64,000 nucleotides of DNA from Psychrobacter fulvigenes (lineage in GTDB: Bacteria; Pseudomonadota; Gammaproteobacteria; Pseudomonadales; Moraxellaceae). Position 1 is the stretch's first letter, and each line of letters starts with the position of its first letter. Location of the stretch: positions 2,480,001-2,544,000 of the forward strand of contig NZ_CAJGZP010000001.1 in NCBI RefSeq assembly GCF_904846155.1. Reading direction: 5' to 3'. Under the pieces are notes generated by a model, which had not been told where the DNA came from, made no database searches, and saw only the letters and a program-made list of their open reading frames with translations. The position numbers were made by a program, and so were the translations under genes. Shown piece after piece: positions 17,708 through 26,617 of this stretch.

Positions 17708-18799
17708 ATGAAAGCGCCAGAACAATTTGACCCTAGTAAGCCCGACTCTCAAACTAATGTTGCACCCGTGCAGCAAAGCAGTTCGAGCAAATCACCTGCG
17801 CTTGCAAAAGGCACACCAACGATTACCCAAACTCATAAACAAACGGCACAAGCAGATAAAAAAGCCTTTCAGTGGCAGTTTTTACTTCCTAAATACTGGG
17901 GTATCTGGCTTCTGATGGCCTTGGTTATGCCGATGATATATCTACCATTACGATGGCAATTTTGGCTAGGTCGTAAGCTGGGTATTTTTATTTATAAGGT
18001 AGCTGGCTCGCGGCGACGTGATACTTTGACCAATCTGAGACTGGCCTTTCCTGACAAGCCCGAAGCTGAGCGTGAGCTAATGGCAAAACAAGTTTTTGTC
18101 AATCAAGGCATTGGTATGTTTGAAACTTTGTGCGCTTGGTTTCGCCCCAATGTTTTTACCCGTACAGTATCTATATCAGGTCTACAACATCTGGTTAATG
18201 CACAAAACGAAGGGCGTGCCGTTATTTTATTGGGCGCTCACTATACGATGCTGGATCTAGGTGGTAGACTCTGTACGCAGTTTTTTGCCACTGATTGTAT
18301 GTATCGGCCACAGAACAATGAGCTTTTAGAATGGTTCATCTATAATGGTCGCACCAACATCTTTGGCAAACAAATCTCCAGTCGTGATATGCGCAGTCTG
18401 GTGAACTCTATCAATGATGGACACGTTATTTGGTACTCTCCTGACCAAGACTATGGTTTAAAACAAGGAGTTATGGCACCCTTCTTTGGCGTTCCTGCCG
18501 CAACGATTACCATGTCTAGACGACTGGCAAAGCTTGGTAGTAAGGAACACCCGCCAGCGGTCATGGCGCTGCATACTTACAGGCAGACACCAGACAACCT
18601 TCCGCGTGGCAAACGTCCGCATTATCACCTGACCATTACTCCCAAACTGGATAACTATCCTAGTGATGACGAGGTCGCTGATGCTACCCGGGTGAATGAA
18701 ATCCTAGAAGGATTAATTCGTATTGATCCGACTCAATGGATGTGGTTTCATCGTCGTTTTAAAAATGGGCCTGAGGGTCGTACTGATATTTATAAGTAG
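17708..18799 (+). CDS. LpxL/HtrB-type lysophospholipid (lipid A) acyltransferase, copy 2
   Basis: Full-length paralogue (363 residues) of the preceding gene, clearly similar from the N-terminal MKAPEQFDPSKPD to the C-terminal FHRRFKNGPEGRTDIYK. The HX4D motif (GAHYTMLDLGG) and YSPDQDYG are intact, so both copies look active. The variable region is the lead before the membrane segment (about residues 12-52). The two copies could add different acyl chains or work at different temperatures, but the sequence does not say which. An AAAGGATC site precedes the ATG. Confidence 0.85.
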   Translation: MKAPEQFDPSKPDSQTNVAPVQQSSSSKSPALAKGTPTITQTHKQTAQADKKAFQWQFLLPKYWGIWLLMALVMPMIYLPLRWQFWLGRKLGIFIYKVAGSRRRDTLTNLRLAFPDKPEAERELMAKQVFVNQGIGMFETLCAWFRPNVFTRTVSISGLQHLVNAQNEGRAVILLGAHYTMLDLGGRLCTQFFATDCMYRPQNNELLEWFIYNGRTNIFGKQISSRDMRSLVNSINDGHVIWYSPDQDYGLKQGVMAPFFGVPAATITMSRRLAKLGSKEHPPAVMALHTYRQTPDNLPRGKRPHYHLTITPKLDNYPSDDEVADATRVNEILEGLIRIDPTQWMWFHRRFKNGPEGRTDIYK

Positions 18800-18831
18800 G
18801 TTTTATTCCCAAGAAAAACAGCAGGGGAATT

Positions 18832-18840
18832 TGCTATACT
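18832..18840 (+). promoter_or_regulatory. Candidate extended -10 element upstream of trpS
   Basis: TGCTATACT, identical to the element at 17521-17529 after acyltransferase copy 1. It lies about 85 bases before the trpS start. It is probably part of the segment duplicated with the acyltransferase gene. Confidence 0.35.
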
Positions 18841-18924
18841 TTACCGCTAATATTTTGCGCTATTGCCAACCCATAAATAACAACGCATTTATAATCACTT
18901 GATAAACAAAATAACGGATTTTTC

Positions 18925-20010
18925 ATGAGTAATAATCAAAATTCTGACAGTCAAACCTCTGGTGACTCAGCAGCCACCAAACGCATTCTCACTGGCATAA
19001 AACCCACAGGTATTCCCCATTTGGGTAATTATGTTGGGGCAATTCGTCCAGCCATTCAGTCTATTCAAAATAGTGATAATGAAGCATTTTTCTTTTTGGC
19101 AGATTATCATGGCATTATCGGCTGTTACGATCCTGCTATCATTCATGAGTCCACTAAAGCGATTGCTGCCACGTGGATTGCTTGTGGTCTCGATCCTGAA
19201 CGCGTGACCTTCTATCGCCAATCAGATGTGCCTGAGATTCCAGAGCTGGCTTGGATTTTGAATTGTTCATGTGCCAAGGGTTTGATGAACCGTGCACACG
19301 CCTATAAAGCAGCTGTCGACGTCAACATGGAAAAAAGCGATGTCGACCCTGATCAGGGCGTTACCATGGGTCTATTTGGCTACCCAGTCCTCATGGCTGC
19401 TGATATTTTGATGTTTAATGCTACCCACGTTCCTGTAGGCCGTGATCAAGTGCAGCACATTGAGATGGCACGTGATATCGCTGGGACTTTTAATCACAGA
19501 TACAAGCCACTATTCACGCTACCCGATGCCGTTGTAGACGAGGATATACCGCTACTGACAGGGCTTGATGGCCGTAAAATGAGTAAGAGCTATAGCAATA
19601 CCATTCCACTGTTTGGTGAGCCCAACCCACAAGTAAGCTCCGAAAAACAAATGCACAAAGCTATCATGAGAATTGTGACCAACTCACAACTACCAGATGA
19701 GCCAAAAAATCCTGATGACTCGGCTATCTTTGAGATTTACAAAGCCTTTGCAACACCTGATGAGATTGCTGATATGCGCGCACAATATGCGGCAGGTATT
19801 GGCTGGGGCGATGCCAAACAAACTTTATTTGATAAAATTAATGCTGAGATTGCCCCATTCCGTGCACGTTACGAAGAGCTAATGGCAAATCCAAAAGAGC
19901 TCGAAGAGATATTACTTATGGGCGCAGAAAAAGCCCGTCGTCATAGCCGTAAACAGCTAGACAAGACCCGCCGCGCGATTGGTATTCGTCCGCTTGCTAA
20001 GCTTAAGTAA
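18925..20010 (+). CDS. trpS: Tryptophan--tRNA ligase
   Basis: Class I aminoacyl-tRNA synthetase charging tRNA-Trp. The 361-residue protein has [15 protein letters not shown] (HIGH-type motif), [18 protein letters not shown] and KMSKSYSN (KMSKS loop). The first 18 residues are a Ser/Asn-rich lead. The C-terminal half matches the compact bacterial form. Confidence 0.96.
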   Translation: MSNNQNSDSQTSGDSAATKRILTGIKPTGIPHLGNYVGAIRPAIQSIQNSDNEAFFFLADYHGIIGCYDPAIIHESTKAIAATWIACGLDPERVTFYRQSDVPEIPELAWILNCSCAKGLMNRAHAYKAAVDVNMEKSDVDPDQGVTMGLFGYPVLMAADILMFNATHVPVGRDQVQHIEMARDIAGTFNHRYKPLFTLPDAVVDEDIPLLTGLDGRKMSKSYSNTIPLFGEPNPQVSSEKQMHKAIMRIVTNSQLPDEPKNPDDSAIFEIYKAFATPDEIADMRAQYAAGIGWGDAKQTLFDKINAEIAPFRARYEELMANPKELEEILLMGAEKARRHSRKQLDKTRRAIGIRPLAKLK

Positions 20011-20045
20011 CCCTCTTAACTTGTTTAAGTTTATAAGCATAACAT

Positions 20046-20070
20046 GCTGGGCTAAAGCGCCAGCCTACAA
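20046..20070. repeat. Half copy of the REP-like repeat between trpS and scpA
   Basis: GCTGGGCTAAAGCGCCAGCC followed by TACAA matches the right arm of the inverted repeat at 1764-1786 except for two substitutions. A 10-base direct repeat AACTTGTTTA flanks it at 20018-20027 and 20069-20078; this could be chance or a mark of insertion. Confidence 0.5.
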
Positions 20071-20085
20071 CTTGTTTATGATGAT

Positions 20086-20907
20086 ATGAGCTTACGTATT
20101 TATCAAACGCCAATCGCCAACCTGCCAGAAGACTTGTATGTGCCACCTGCGGCCTTTGCTATTTGGTTAGAACAATTTGCGGGGCCACTGGACTTTTTGT
20201 TGTATCTGGTCAAAAAAAACAACGTCGATTTGACACAAATGCCGATACTGCCCATTACTGAGCAGTATTTGGCTTATATCAGCGAGTTGGACACTGATCA
20301 TTTTGAGCTAGCTGGTGACTATCTATTGATGGCATCGACGTTGATAGCCATCAAAACTGAGCTGCTACTGCCTGCGCCTGAAATGCCGAGCGATGAGCGC
20401 GACCCAAAAGCTGAGCTGACCCGTCGCCTTGAAGAGTATGCGCAAATCAAGATTGCCAGCCAGCGCTTGGATAACTTGGTGCGTCTTGAGCGTGATGTGT
20501 TCTTAGCGATGGTCAGTATGCCCAATCAAGACATTATGAATGCCGAGCTACCAAACTATTCACCAAATTTATTGGTTGATAGTTTATTCAAGATGCAATT
20601 GCAGCCCGACTATCAGATGCATAGCGTCAAGGTTGATGCGGTACCGCTCGCTGATCGTATTGCTAGTATCAGCAGACAACTGAGTACACATGGATCAGGC
20701 TCGTTTTATGACTTGCTTGATAAAAAGCAAGGTAAGATTGGCGTGGTGGTAAGTTTTGTGGCGGTGCTTGAATTGATGAAGCGGCAGCTCGTTGGTGTAG
20801 TGAACACAGAGTTAACAGACAGTACTCCTACTAATGATACTTCTGCTCATAATGAGTCTGCGGAAGACAATCAGATTGACCAGCTAACCTTACAGTGGCT
20901 AGCTTAA
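20086..20907 (+). CDS. scpA: Segregation and condensation protein A
   Basis: Kleisin that links SMC head domains with ScpB in chromosome condensation. The 273-residue protein has the typical FAGPLDFLLYLVKKNNVDLTQMPI near the start (about 40-65), LAGDYLLMASTLIAIKTELLLP, and a C-terminal winged-helix region (GVVVSFVAVLELMKRQLV). The end is an acidic Asn/Asp/Ser-rich tail. scpB follows after 25 bases. In Moraxellaceae this pair may work with a separately encoded Smc. Confidence 0.92.
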   Translation: MSLRIYQTPIANLPEDLYVPPAAFAIWLEQFAGPLDFLLYLVKKNNVDLTQMPILPITEQYLAYISELDTDHFELAGDYLLMASTLIAIKTELLLPAPEMPSDERDPKAELTRRLEEYAQIKIASQRLDNLVRLERDVFLAMVSMPNQDIMNAELPNYSPNLLVDSLFKMQLQPDYQMHSVKVDAVPLADRIASISRQLSTHGSGSFYDLLDKKQGKIGVVVSFVAVLELMKRQLVGVVNTELTDSTPTNDTSAHNESAEDNQIDQLTLQWLA

Positions 20908-20932
20908 TGACTTTCAACAGAGAATATTTCTA

Positions 20933-21478
20933 ATGACAGACTCTCAAAGTCCATATCTTGAAGAGATGAGCAGACATATAGAAGTGCTGTTGCACGCATC
21001 AGAAGCCTCGCTCACTACAAGCGCTATTAAAAAGCATTTATCTTTATCTACCAAAGAGCTAGAACAGGCTTTAGAGATATTACGACAACGCTTGGACAAT
21101 GGAGTGCTTAGCTTACATGAGACCGCCGGTGGATATCGCCTGCAAATTGCAGATAGTTATAGCACGCTAATACAACGGGTCTTCCCGCAGCGCCAAGAGC
21201 GTCTCAGCCAAGCGTTACTGGAGACTCTGAGCGTCATAGCCTACAAGCAACCAGTAACTCGTAGTGATATTGAATATGTGCGCGGTGTGAGCTTATCGAG
21301 TAATATACTACGGCAATTGTTTGATAAAGGCTGGATCATCGAGGACGGTTACAAAGAGACGTTAGGTCGTCCAGCCCTCCTCCATACGACACCGCAGTTT
21401 TTGGATGCTTTTGGACTGACTCATTTGGATGAGCTGCCCCCGGTGCCTGACTTGGCAGCGATTAATAGGATGAGCTAA
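20933..21478 (+). CDS. scpB: Segregation and condensation protein B
   Basis: Winged-helix partner of ScpA in the SMC-ScpAB complex. The 181-residue protein has two winged-helix units: IEVLLHASEASLTTSAIKKHL, then LSQALLETLSVIAYKQPVTRSDIEYVRGV, the most conserved ScpB stretch, and ETLGRPALLHTTPQFLDAFGL at the C terminus. Adjacent to scpA in the same orientation. Confidence 0.93.
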   Translation: MTDSQSPYLEEMSRHIEVLLHASEASLTTSAIKKHLSLSTKELEQALEILRQRLDNGVLSLHETAGGYRLQIADSYSTLIQRVFPQRQERLSQALLETLSVIAYKQPVTRSDIEYVRGVSLSSNILRQLFDKGWIIEDGYKETLGRPALLHTTPQFLDAFGLTHLDELPPVPDLAAINRMS

Positions 21479-21557
21479 AATTTCCGATTTTAAAGATAAC
21501 AGCTGATTATCAATTCATATGTTTTATCATGCCAATCATTACTATTATCGTACGTAT

Positions 21558-22229
21558 TCAACTTGAGAGAATACTTTCGGGTAAGGTATCTGAGTTTACA
21601 ACTAGCAAACCGTTGATAGCATCATGTGACTTATCTAAAACATCGTCTTCTAGCTTTGGCATATTTTTTAGCAATAAAGTGTTGGGCTCTACAAAGTAAA
21701 ACTCTAAGCCTTCAAGCCCTTCAATATTGGCATTAGAAAACCCAAAGTTAGCAAGGTTTTCCTTATCATGATAGACAATAGTGCTAGGATTTGGACTTTT
21801 TAAGTCTAAAATAGAGGTTTTTGTTTCACTATCAATTTTAAAGCCGCTAGCTAAATACCAATCAAAAGCTTTCTTATTAATTAAATCTACATCTAAAGAG
21901 ACATCAAGGTTATTCAGCTCAGCTTGTTTGAATGCCCAGAACAGCAGTTTCTTGCCCAAACCAAGCCCTTGGTGAGAAGCAGTGACTACCATATGGTTGA
22001 TGTGCAAGTAGTCGCCAGGCTTTCTATACTGAATGACAGCAACCAACTCATCGCCATCAATCACCCCATAAAACTCTTCTAGCTTTTCTTCGCAGATAAA
22101 CTTCAAATAATTGCTTAACTTTGAACTTTGATATGCCGTGCCCAAAAGATAAAGCTGATCAAGCTCTTGGTTGTATAAATCACTGATTTTATTAGCATAA
22201 TCAGAAGATAGCTTTGTAACTTTCATCAT
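21558..22229 (-). CDS. GNAT family N-acetyltransferase
   Basis: Single-domain GNAT protein of 223 residues; the substrate cannot be told. The acetyl-CoA binding motif is visible as VVTASHQGLGLGKKLLFWAFKQA (about 97-119; Q/RxxGxG/A form), followed by VDLINKKAFDWYLASGFK, typical of the GNAT C-terminal core. The C-terminal 70 residues (after about 150) are an extra segment of unclear role. It lies alone between scpB, with which it is convergent, and the polysaccharide locus. It does not share the close spacing of that locus and is probably not part of it. Confidence 0.8.
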   Translation of the reverse strand: MMKVTKLSSDYANKISDLYNQELDQLYLLGTAYQSSKLSNYLKFICEEKLEEFYGVIDGDELVAVIQYRKPGDYLHINHMVVTASHQGLGLGKKLLFWAFKQAELNNLDVSLDVDLINKKAFDWYLASGFKIDSETKTSILDLKSPNPSTIVYHDKENLANFGFSNANIEGLEGLEFYFVEPNTLLLKNMPKLEDDVLDKSHDAINGLLVVNSDTLPESILSS

Positions 22230-22382
22230 TATTTCCTAGTTGCCTACACTACATATATTTGCGATTATCGTTAAAAATAGCGCATATATTAAATGATTTT
22301 AATTAAAGTTAGACAAACTATCTTCAGGCTTCTTGATAAATACCAATTTAGTACATACCAATTTAGCCAAAACTAATGCTAC

Positions 22383-23594
22383 CTAACTTGCGGTAGTATT
22401 ACACATCTTAGAAAAAGTCATGTTTATGGCCTGTAACGTTTCTGCAATTTCTTTGTCAGTAAGTGTAGGATGTACTAAGAACATCAAACTGGTGTCTCCA
22501 AGTTGCTTGGCAACGGGTAATCTCTTCTCAGGACGCAATCCTGTGCCATCAAAAGCTTTTTCTAAATAAACCTCAGAAGCAGAGCCAGAAAAGCATGGCA
22601 CTCCTAACTGATTGATTTCTTCAATAATACGATCACGTGACCAACCGTTTGGTAAGCCATCGGAATTAACATATATATACAACTTATAATAGGCATGTTT
22701 GCAGTCTGCAAACTGCTGTGATGTTTCTAATTGCGGCACATGCAGATAACCTTTATCCACCCATTGACTACAAGCCTGTAAGATTGCGTGTGCATTGGCT
22801 GTACGTTTGGCGGTCCATTCAGGTATTCTCTCAAGTTGAATACGTCCGATAACCCCTTGCATCTCAGTCATGCGCCAATTAGTGCCAAAGCTCTCATGTA
22901 ACCAACGATAACCAGGTGGATGCTCTTTTTCATACACAGCAGCATAGCTCTTACCATGATCTTTATATGCCCACATCTTGCGCCATAGTTGCTCATCATT
23001 AGTAGTGACCATGCCGCCCTCACCACCAGTAGTCATTATCTTATCTTGGCAAAAGCTCCATGCACCAATATGACCAATACTACCAACGCTACGACCTTTA
23101 TAAAGCGCCCCATGAGCTTGTGCACAGTCTTCGATGACATACAAATCATGTTTGTCTGCCAATGTCATGATGCCATCCATGTCACATGGCCAGCCTGCCA
23201 AATGCACACAAATGACCGCTTTAGTTTTGTCCGTTATAACAGCCGCTATACTCTCTGCCGTAATATTTCCTGTTGCTTCATCAACATCTGCAAAGACAGG
23301 AGTTGCCCCCACATTGACTACACAAGAGATACTCGCAATGAAGGTACGTGGAGTCACGACGACTTCATCGCCTGCACCTATTCCCAACGCGATTAAAGCC
23401 ACATCTAGCGCTAGAGTACCATTACCTAATGTAATGGCATACTTACTATCTGCCCAATCAGCGAATTCTTTTTCAAATTGACGGCACTCAGTACCTGTCC
23501 AGTAATTGACTTTATTAGATAACAGTACTTGGCTAACAGCATCGGCTTCTTCTTGGGTGAAACTTGGCCATGGTGAAAAATTGGTATTTAGCAT
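22383..23594 (-). CDS. DegT/DnrJ/EryC1-family aminotransferase, PglE-like
   Basis: PLP-dependent sugar aminotransferase, probably converting UDP-4-keto-6-deoxy-GlcNAc (product of the PglF-type gene at 38139-40106) to UDP-4-amino-4,6-dideoxy-GlcNAc. The 403-residue sequence has LGNGTLALDVALIALGIGAGDEV, VIEDCAQAHGA and the PLP lysine K185 in SFCQDKIMTTGGEGG. The role is inferred from its place beside the PglC-type transferase and an ATP-grasp gene. It is the last gene of the locus and is separated from the ATP-grasp gene by 311 bases, the largest gap within the biosynthetic part. Confidence 0.82.
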   Translation of the reverse strand: MLNTNFSPWPSFTQEEADAVSQVLLSNKVNYWTGTECRQFEKEFADWADSKYAITLGNGTLALDVALIALGIGAGDEVVVTPRTFIASISCVVNVGATPVFADVDEATGNITAESIAAVITDKTKAVICVHLAGWPCDMDGIMTLADKHDLYVIEDCAQAHGALYKGRSVGSIGHIGAWSFCQDKIMTTGGEGGMVTTNDEQLWRKMWAYKDHGKSYAAVYEKEHPPGYRWLHESFGTNWRMTEMQGVIGRIQLERIPEWTAKRTANAHAILQACSQWVDKGYLHVPQLETSQQFADCKHAYYKLYIYVNSDGLPNGWSRDRIIEEINQLGVPCFSGSASEVYLEKAFDGTGLRPEKRLPVAKQLGDTSLMFLVHPTLTDKEIAETLQAINMTFSKMCNTTAS

Positions 23595-23905
23595 ATCGCT
23601 TCCTCAGCTTATTATTGAGCAATTAATTATTAGGTTCTGTTGAGTAGTTTGATTTTTTATAATACTACCTATTACTTAAACTTTAATTTGAGCTGTTATA
23701 TCGTTAATTATGATGAGCTACTATATACTTTTGTAGAGACTGAGTAAGAGTGTAAGCAGCAGGTGGTAAAAGAGATGGCCGTTTTATTTAGAATTGATTA
23801 TCAAATGATGATGTTGGTAAGTAATGCCTGACCATGCAACCAACTACTAGCAGGCTATATTTTTGACAGAATATGCTTTTTTAAATAGAGTGTTATTTAT
23901 CACAA
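23595..23905. other. Non-coding gap inside the polysaccharide locus
   Basis: 311 AT-rich bases between the ATP-grasp gene and the PglE-type gene, both on the minus strand. In other pgl-type clusters an acetyltransferase (PglD) is often near here. I found no recognisable remnant of one, no repeat and no convincing hairpin. A promoter for the PglE-type gene may lie here. Confidence 0.45.
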
Positions 23906-24874
23906 CTATTTATCATAGTTACTGACTAAAACTTCTGCATCATAACGTAGCATGAGTAAGTTATCTTCCCAATCATCGAAGTCGGCGATTTGTTTATTTA
24001 AGAGATATTCTTCAATGATCCACTTCGTATAGTTTGCCCCTGATAAATAAGTCAAAGGATAACCACCACCGAATCTTGGATTAATCTCAATACCTTTCAT
24101 AATATCTTTGGTCTTGTGAAGGAATACCTGAATGGTTAAGCAGCCTCTAGCACCTTCTAGTTTGGCAAGTTTCTTTGTAAACTCATCTACGATGATATTT
24201 TTCTTAGTAAGCCCTTTATTGACTTCACCAGCTCTCACCAAAATACGCTTACGCGGCACCACACATTTTAGGTTAGAGCTTTTATCATAATAACAATCTA
24301 TGGTAAATTCGTCGTAATCTTTATCAGAGACATACTCCATATACATGAGCTTTTCATTCTCTAAATGCTCATCCTTGATATCATCAGGAGAAAAAGCTGT
24401 AAATATACCCTTGCTTCGACTGCCATCATAGGGCTTGACAAATACAGGAAACTCAAGATTATCTTGATCGAACTGTCTGGGAGTCTCTATACCATACTTT
24501 GTAAACACCTCATTGGTCTGTCTTTTATCACGGCATTTTTTTATAAAGGCAATATCACTAATAACTATATGAATGCCCTTCTTTTCGAACTTTGAAATGT
24601 TGGTACTAAGAATACTCAATTCAGTATCTATGGTAGGAATCACTAGTTTTATGTCATGGTCTAAACAGTTTTTTAATAAACAGCTGATGTAGTTTTCATC
24701 TGTCACTCTTGGTACCGCAAAAAACCCATCTGAGACATGGCAAGCTGGCGCTAATATTGGATTAAGATCTGTCGTAAAGACTTTTGCTTTTTCATAGATG
24801 TTAGTTAACTCCTTCTGAAAAGACCTCACTAAGGAAACTCTTTGTCCAGCAGAAGTTATCAAAATATTCATCAT
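23906..24874 (-). CDS. ATP-grasp ligase next to the initiating sugar transferase (PglB2 ATP-grasp-like)
   Basis: ATP-grasp fold protein of 322 residues that would join a carboxylate to an amine using ATP. Visible parts: an N-terminal Rossmann-like pre-ATP-grasp domain (ILITSAGQRVSLVRSFQ), FPVFVKPYDGSRSKGIF as the glycine-rich ATP-binding loop, EYVSDKDYDEFTID and the metal-binding GIEINPRFGGGYPLTY. Its ATG overlaps the stop codon of the PglC-type gene by one base, so the two are tightly coupled. In some Neisseria a PglC-type enzyme is fused to an ATP-grasp domain (PglB2) and the sugar carries a glyceramido group. This pair looks like the unfused form, which suggests N-4 acylation of the first sugar; the acid is unknown. 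Confidence 0.75.
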   Translation of the reverse strand: MMNILITSAGQRVSLVRSFQKELTNIYEKAKVFTTDLNPILAPACHVSDGFFAVPRVTDENYISCLLKNCLDHDIKLVIPTIDTELSILSTNISKFEKKGIHIVISDIAFIKKCRDKRQTNEVFTKYGIETPRQFDQDNLEFPVFVKPYDGSRSKGIFTAFSPDDIKDEHLENEKLMYMEYVSDKDYDEFTIDCYYDKSSNLKCVVPRKRILVRAGEVNKGLTKKNIIVDEFTKKLAKLEGARGCLTIQVFLHKTKDIMKGIEINPRFGGGYPLTYLSGANYTKWIIEEYLLNKQIADFDDWEDNLLMLRYDAEVLVSNYDK

Positions 24875-25473
24875 TACTCTCCGGTATTGCCTTTGAATTT
24901 ATCTGATATTTTATCACCTTCAGCATTAATTCCGTCTTTAATAAGTACTTTTTTTACTGTTTTGAATAAGATTTTGATATCTAACCACAACGATTGGTTA
25001 TCGACGTACCAAGTATCAAGTTTAAACTTATCATCCCAACCTATGGCATTGCGACCATTGACTTGGGCATGACCAGTAATACCAGGACGAACTAGGTGAC
25101 GGCGTGCCTGCTCTTCATTATAAAGCGGTAAGTACTCCATTAGCAGAGGCCTAGGGCCAACCAAACTCATATCTCCTTTGACCACATTCCATAGCTCTGG
25201 CAACTCATCCAAACTACTAGCACGTAGCTTTTTACCAAATGGTGTTAGTCGCTCATCGCTGGGCAGAAGGTTGCCATCAGCATCGGTCGCATCAATCATC
25301 GAACGAAACTTAACCATCTTAAATGGTTCACCATGTAAGCCTGGACGCACTTGTCGGAACAATACCGGCGACCCAAGATGCTTCTTAACCTTATATGCTG
25401 TAAGTGCATATACTGGAGATAGAATCACTATAGCCGCACTGGCAGCGGTAATATCAAAAAGTCGTTTAATCAT
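24874..25473 (-). CDS. Initiating phosphoglycosyltransferase (PglC type)
   Basis: Monotopic membrane enzyme that transfers a sugar phosphate from a UDP-sugar to undecaprenyl phosphate, starting repeat-unit assembly. The 199-residue length and motifs match the short PglC form: an N-terminal membrane hairpin (ITAASAAIVILSPVYALTAY), GSPVLFRQVRPGLHGEPFKMVKFRSM, the conserved DELPELWNVVKGDMSLVGPRP and RPGITGHAQVNGRN. Substrate is probably the diamino-trideoxyhexose made by the PglF/PglE-type enzymes. It abuts the GT4 gene upstream and overlaps the ATP-grasp gene by one base. Confidence 0.9.
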   Translation of the reverse strand: MIKRLFDITAASAAIVILSPVYALTAYKVKKHLGSPVLFRQVRPGLHGEPFKMVKFRSMIDATDADGNLLPSDERLTPFGKKLRASSLDELPELWNVVKGDMSLVGPRPLLMEYLPLYNEEQARRHLVRPGITGHAQVNGRNAIGWDDKFKLDTWYVDNQSLWLDIKILFKTVKKVLIKDGINAEGDKISDKFKGNTGE

Positions 25474-25474
25474 T

Positions 25475-26617
25475 TTATAAGCCTAAAATATCTAAGAGTC
25501 GTTTGTTTACTATATTGGCATCAAATTTTTCTTGCGCCATTTGATAACTTTCTAAACCCATCCTTTCTATCTGCTCAGGATGTTCGATAAAGTAAATCAT
25601 CTTTTCAGCCAATGCTTGTGGCTGCCATTTTTCAACTAAAAAACCATTTACCCCGTCTATAACTGTTTCACGGCAGCCTGGAACATCCGTCGTAATGACA
25701 GGTCGCCCAATAGCCATTGCCTCTTGCGTACTACGTGGTACGCCTTCACGATAAGAAGGCAAAACAAATACATGGCTCTTTGCTATCCATTCTTTTACGT
25801 TATTGACATGACCAGGATAGTTTATTAACTCTGTTGATATTAACTCATCTAATTCTGATTGCTGTAGCGCACCTGGGTTAGAGGTATCTATGCGTCCCAA
25901 AACAGTAAACTCACTTTCAGGATATGTTGTCTTAACTATTTTGGCAGCTGACACAAAGTTATGAATACCCTTTTCTTTTAGCAAACGGCCGATGAACAAG
26001 AAGTTAATAGGTGATTCAGTTTTTTCTACAGGCCTATACTCATATTTTGCTAAATCTAGACCGATACCACCTAGAATCTGTACTTCCTTCACTGTTATTG
26101 AGTATTTTTCTAACAAATCTTTAGGGTCATCAGGATTTAAAAATATTAATTTATCCAATTGAGGCAGTGCTAGCTTATAAAGAATAACTTGAATATTTTT
26201 TATAAGCTTTGTTCTTTTACTTAATCCTTCAGGTTGTTCAGTAAAAGTATAGCCGAGCCCTTCTAGCATTCCTACTACCTGCGGAACTTTAGCAAGCTTT
26301 GCCGCTATCGTGCCAAAGATAACGGGTTTTGAAAAATAAGAGAACACCATAATAGGGTCTATTTCTGCAATTTTTTTTGACAGCAAATAAGTTGCCTTTA
26401 TATCTTTTAAAGGATTTAGTCCCCCGCGATTTGAGCGGTAAGTAACGGGCACCACGCCCAAGCTTTCTAGCTGCTTTAGATCACTTTTGGTATATTCAGA
26501 GGTAAAAGCATAGACTTGATAACCTTTATGCAACAGCAGCTCAATGAGTTCAGCGCGAAAGCCATAGAAGCTTGAAGCAACAGTGCCTATTATCACGATT
26601 TTTTTATTTTTTTTCAT
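25475..26617 (-). CDS. Glycosyltransferase family 4 (PglA-like)
   Basis: 380-residue GT-B glycosyltransferase. The C-terminal donor domain has FLFIGRLLKEKGIHNFVSAA and VLPSYREGVPRSTQEAMAIGRPVITTDVPGCRETV, the E-x7-E region typical of GT4. An N-terminal region with VGMLEGLGYTFTEQPEGLSK resembles transferases that add the second sugar after a PglC-initiated residue. This would place it as the next step after the initiating enzyme encoded directly downstream. It overlaps the upstream GT4 gene by 14 bases. Confidence 0.85.
   Translation of the reverse strand: MKKNKKIVIIGTVASSFYGFRAELIELLLHKGYQVYAFTSEYTKSDLKQLESLGVVPVTYRSNRGGLNPLKDIKATYLLSKKIAEIDPIMVFSYFSKPVIFGTIAAKLAKVPQVVGMLEGLGYTFTEQPEGLSKRTKLIKNIQVILYKLALPQLDKLIFLNPDDPKDLLEKYSITVKEVQILGGIGLDLAKYEYRPVEKTESPINFLFIGRLLKEKGIHNFVSAAKIVKTTYPESEFTVLGRIDTSNPGALQQSELDELISTELINYPGHVNNVKEWIAKSHVFVLPSYREGVPRSTQEAMAIGRPVITTDVPGCRETVIDGVNGFLVEKWQPQALAEKMIYFIEHPEQIERMGLESYQMAQEKFDANIVNKRLLDILGL

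Noticed and set aside
22989..23481. Plus-strand frames inside the PglE-type gene
   Set aside because: Antisense shadows of an intact, conserved aminotransferase, with no ribosome binding site or family similarity.
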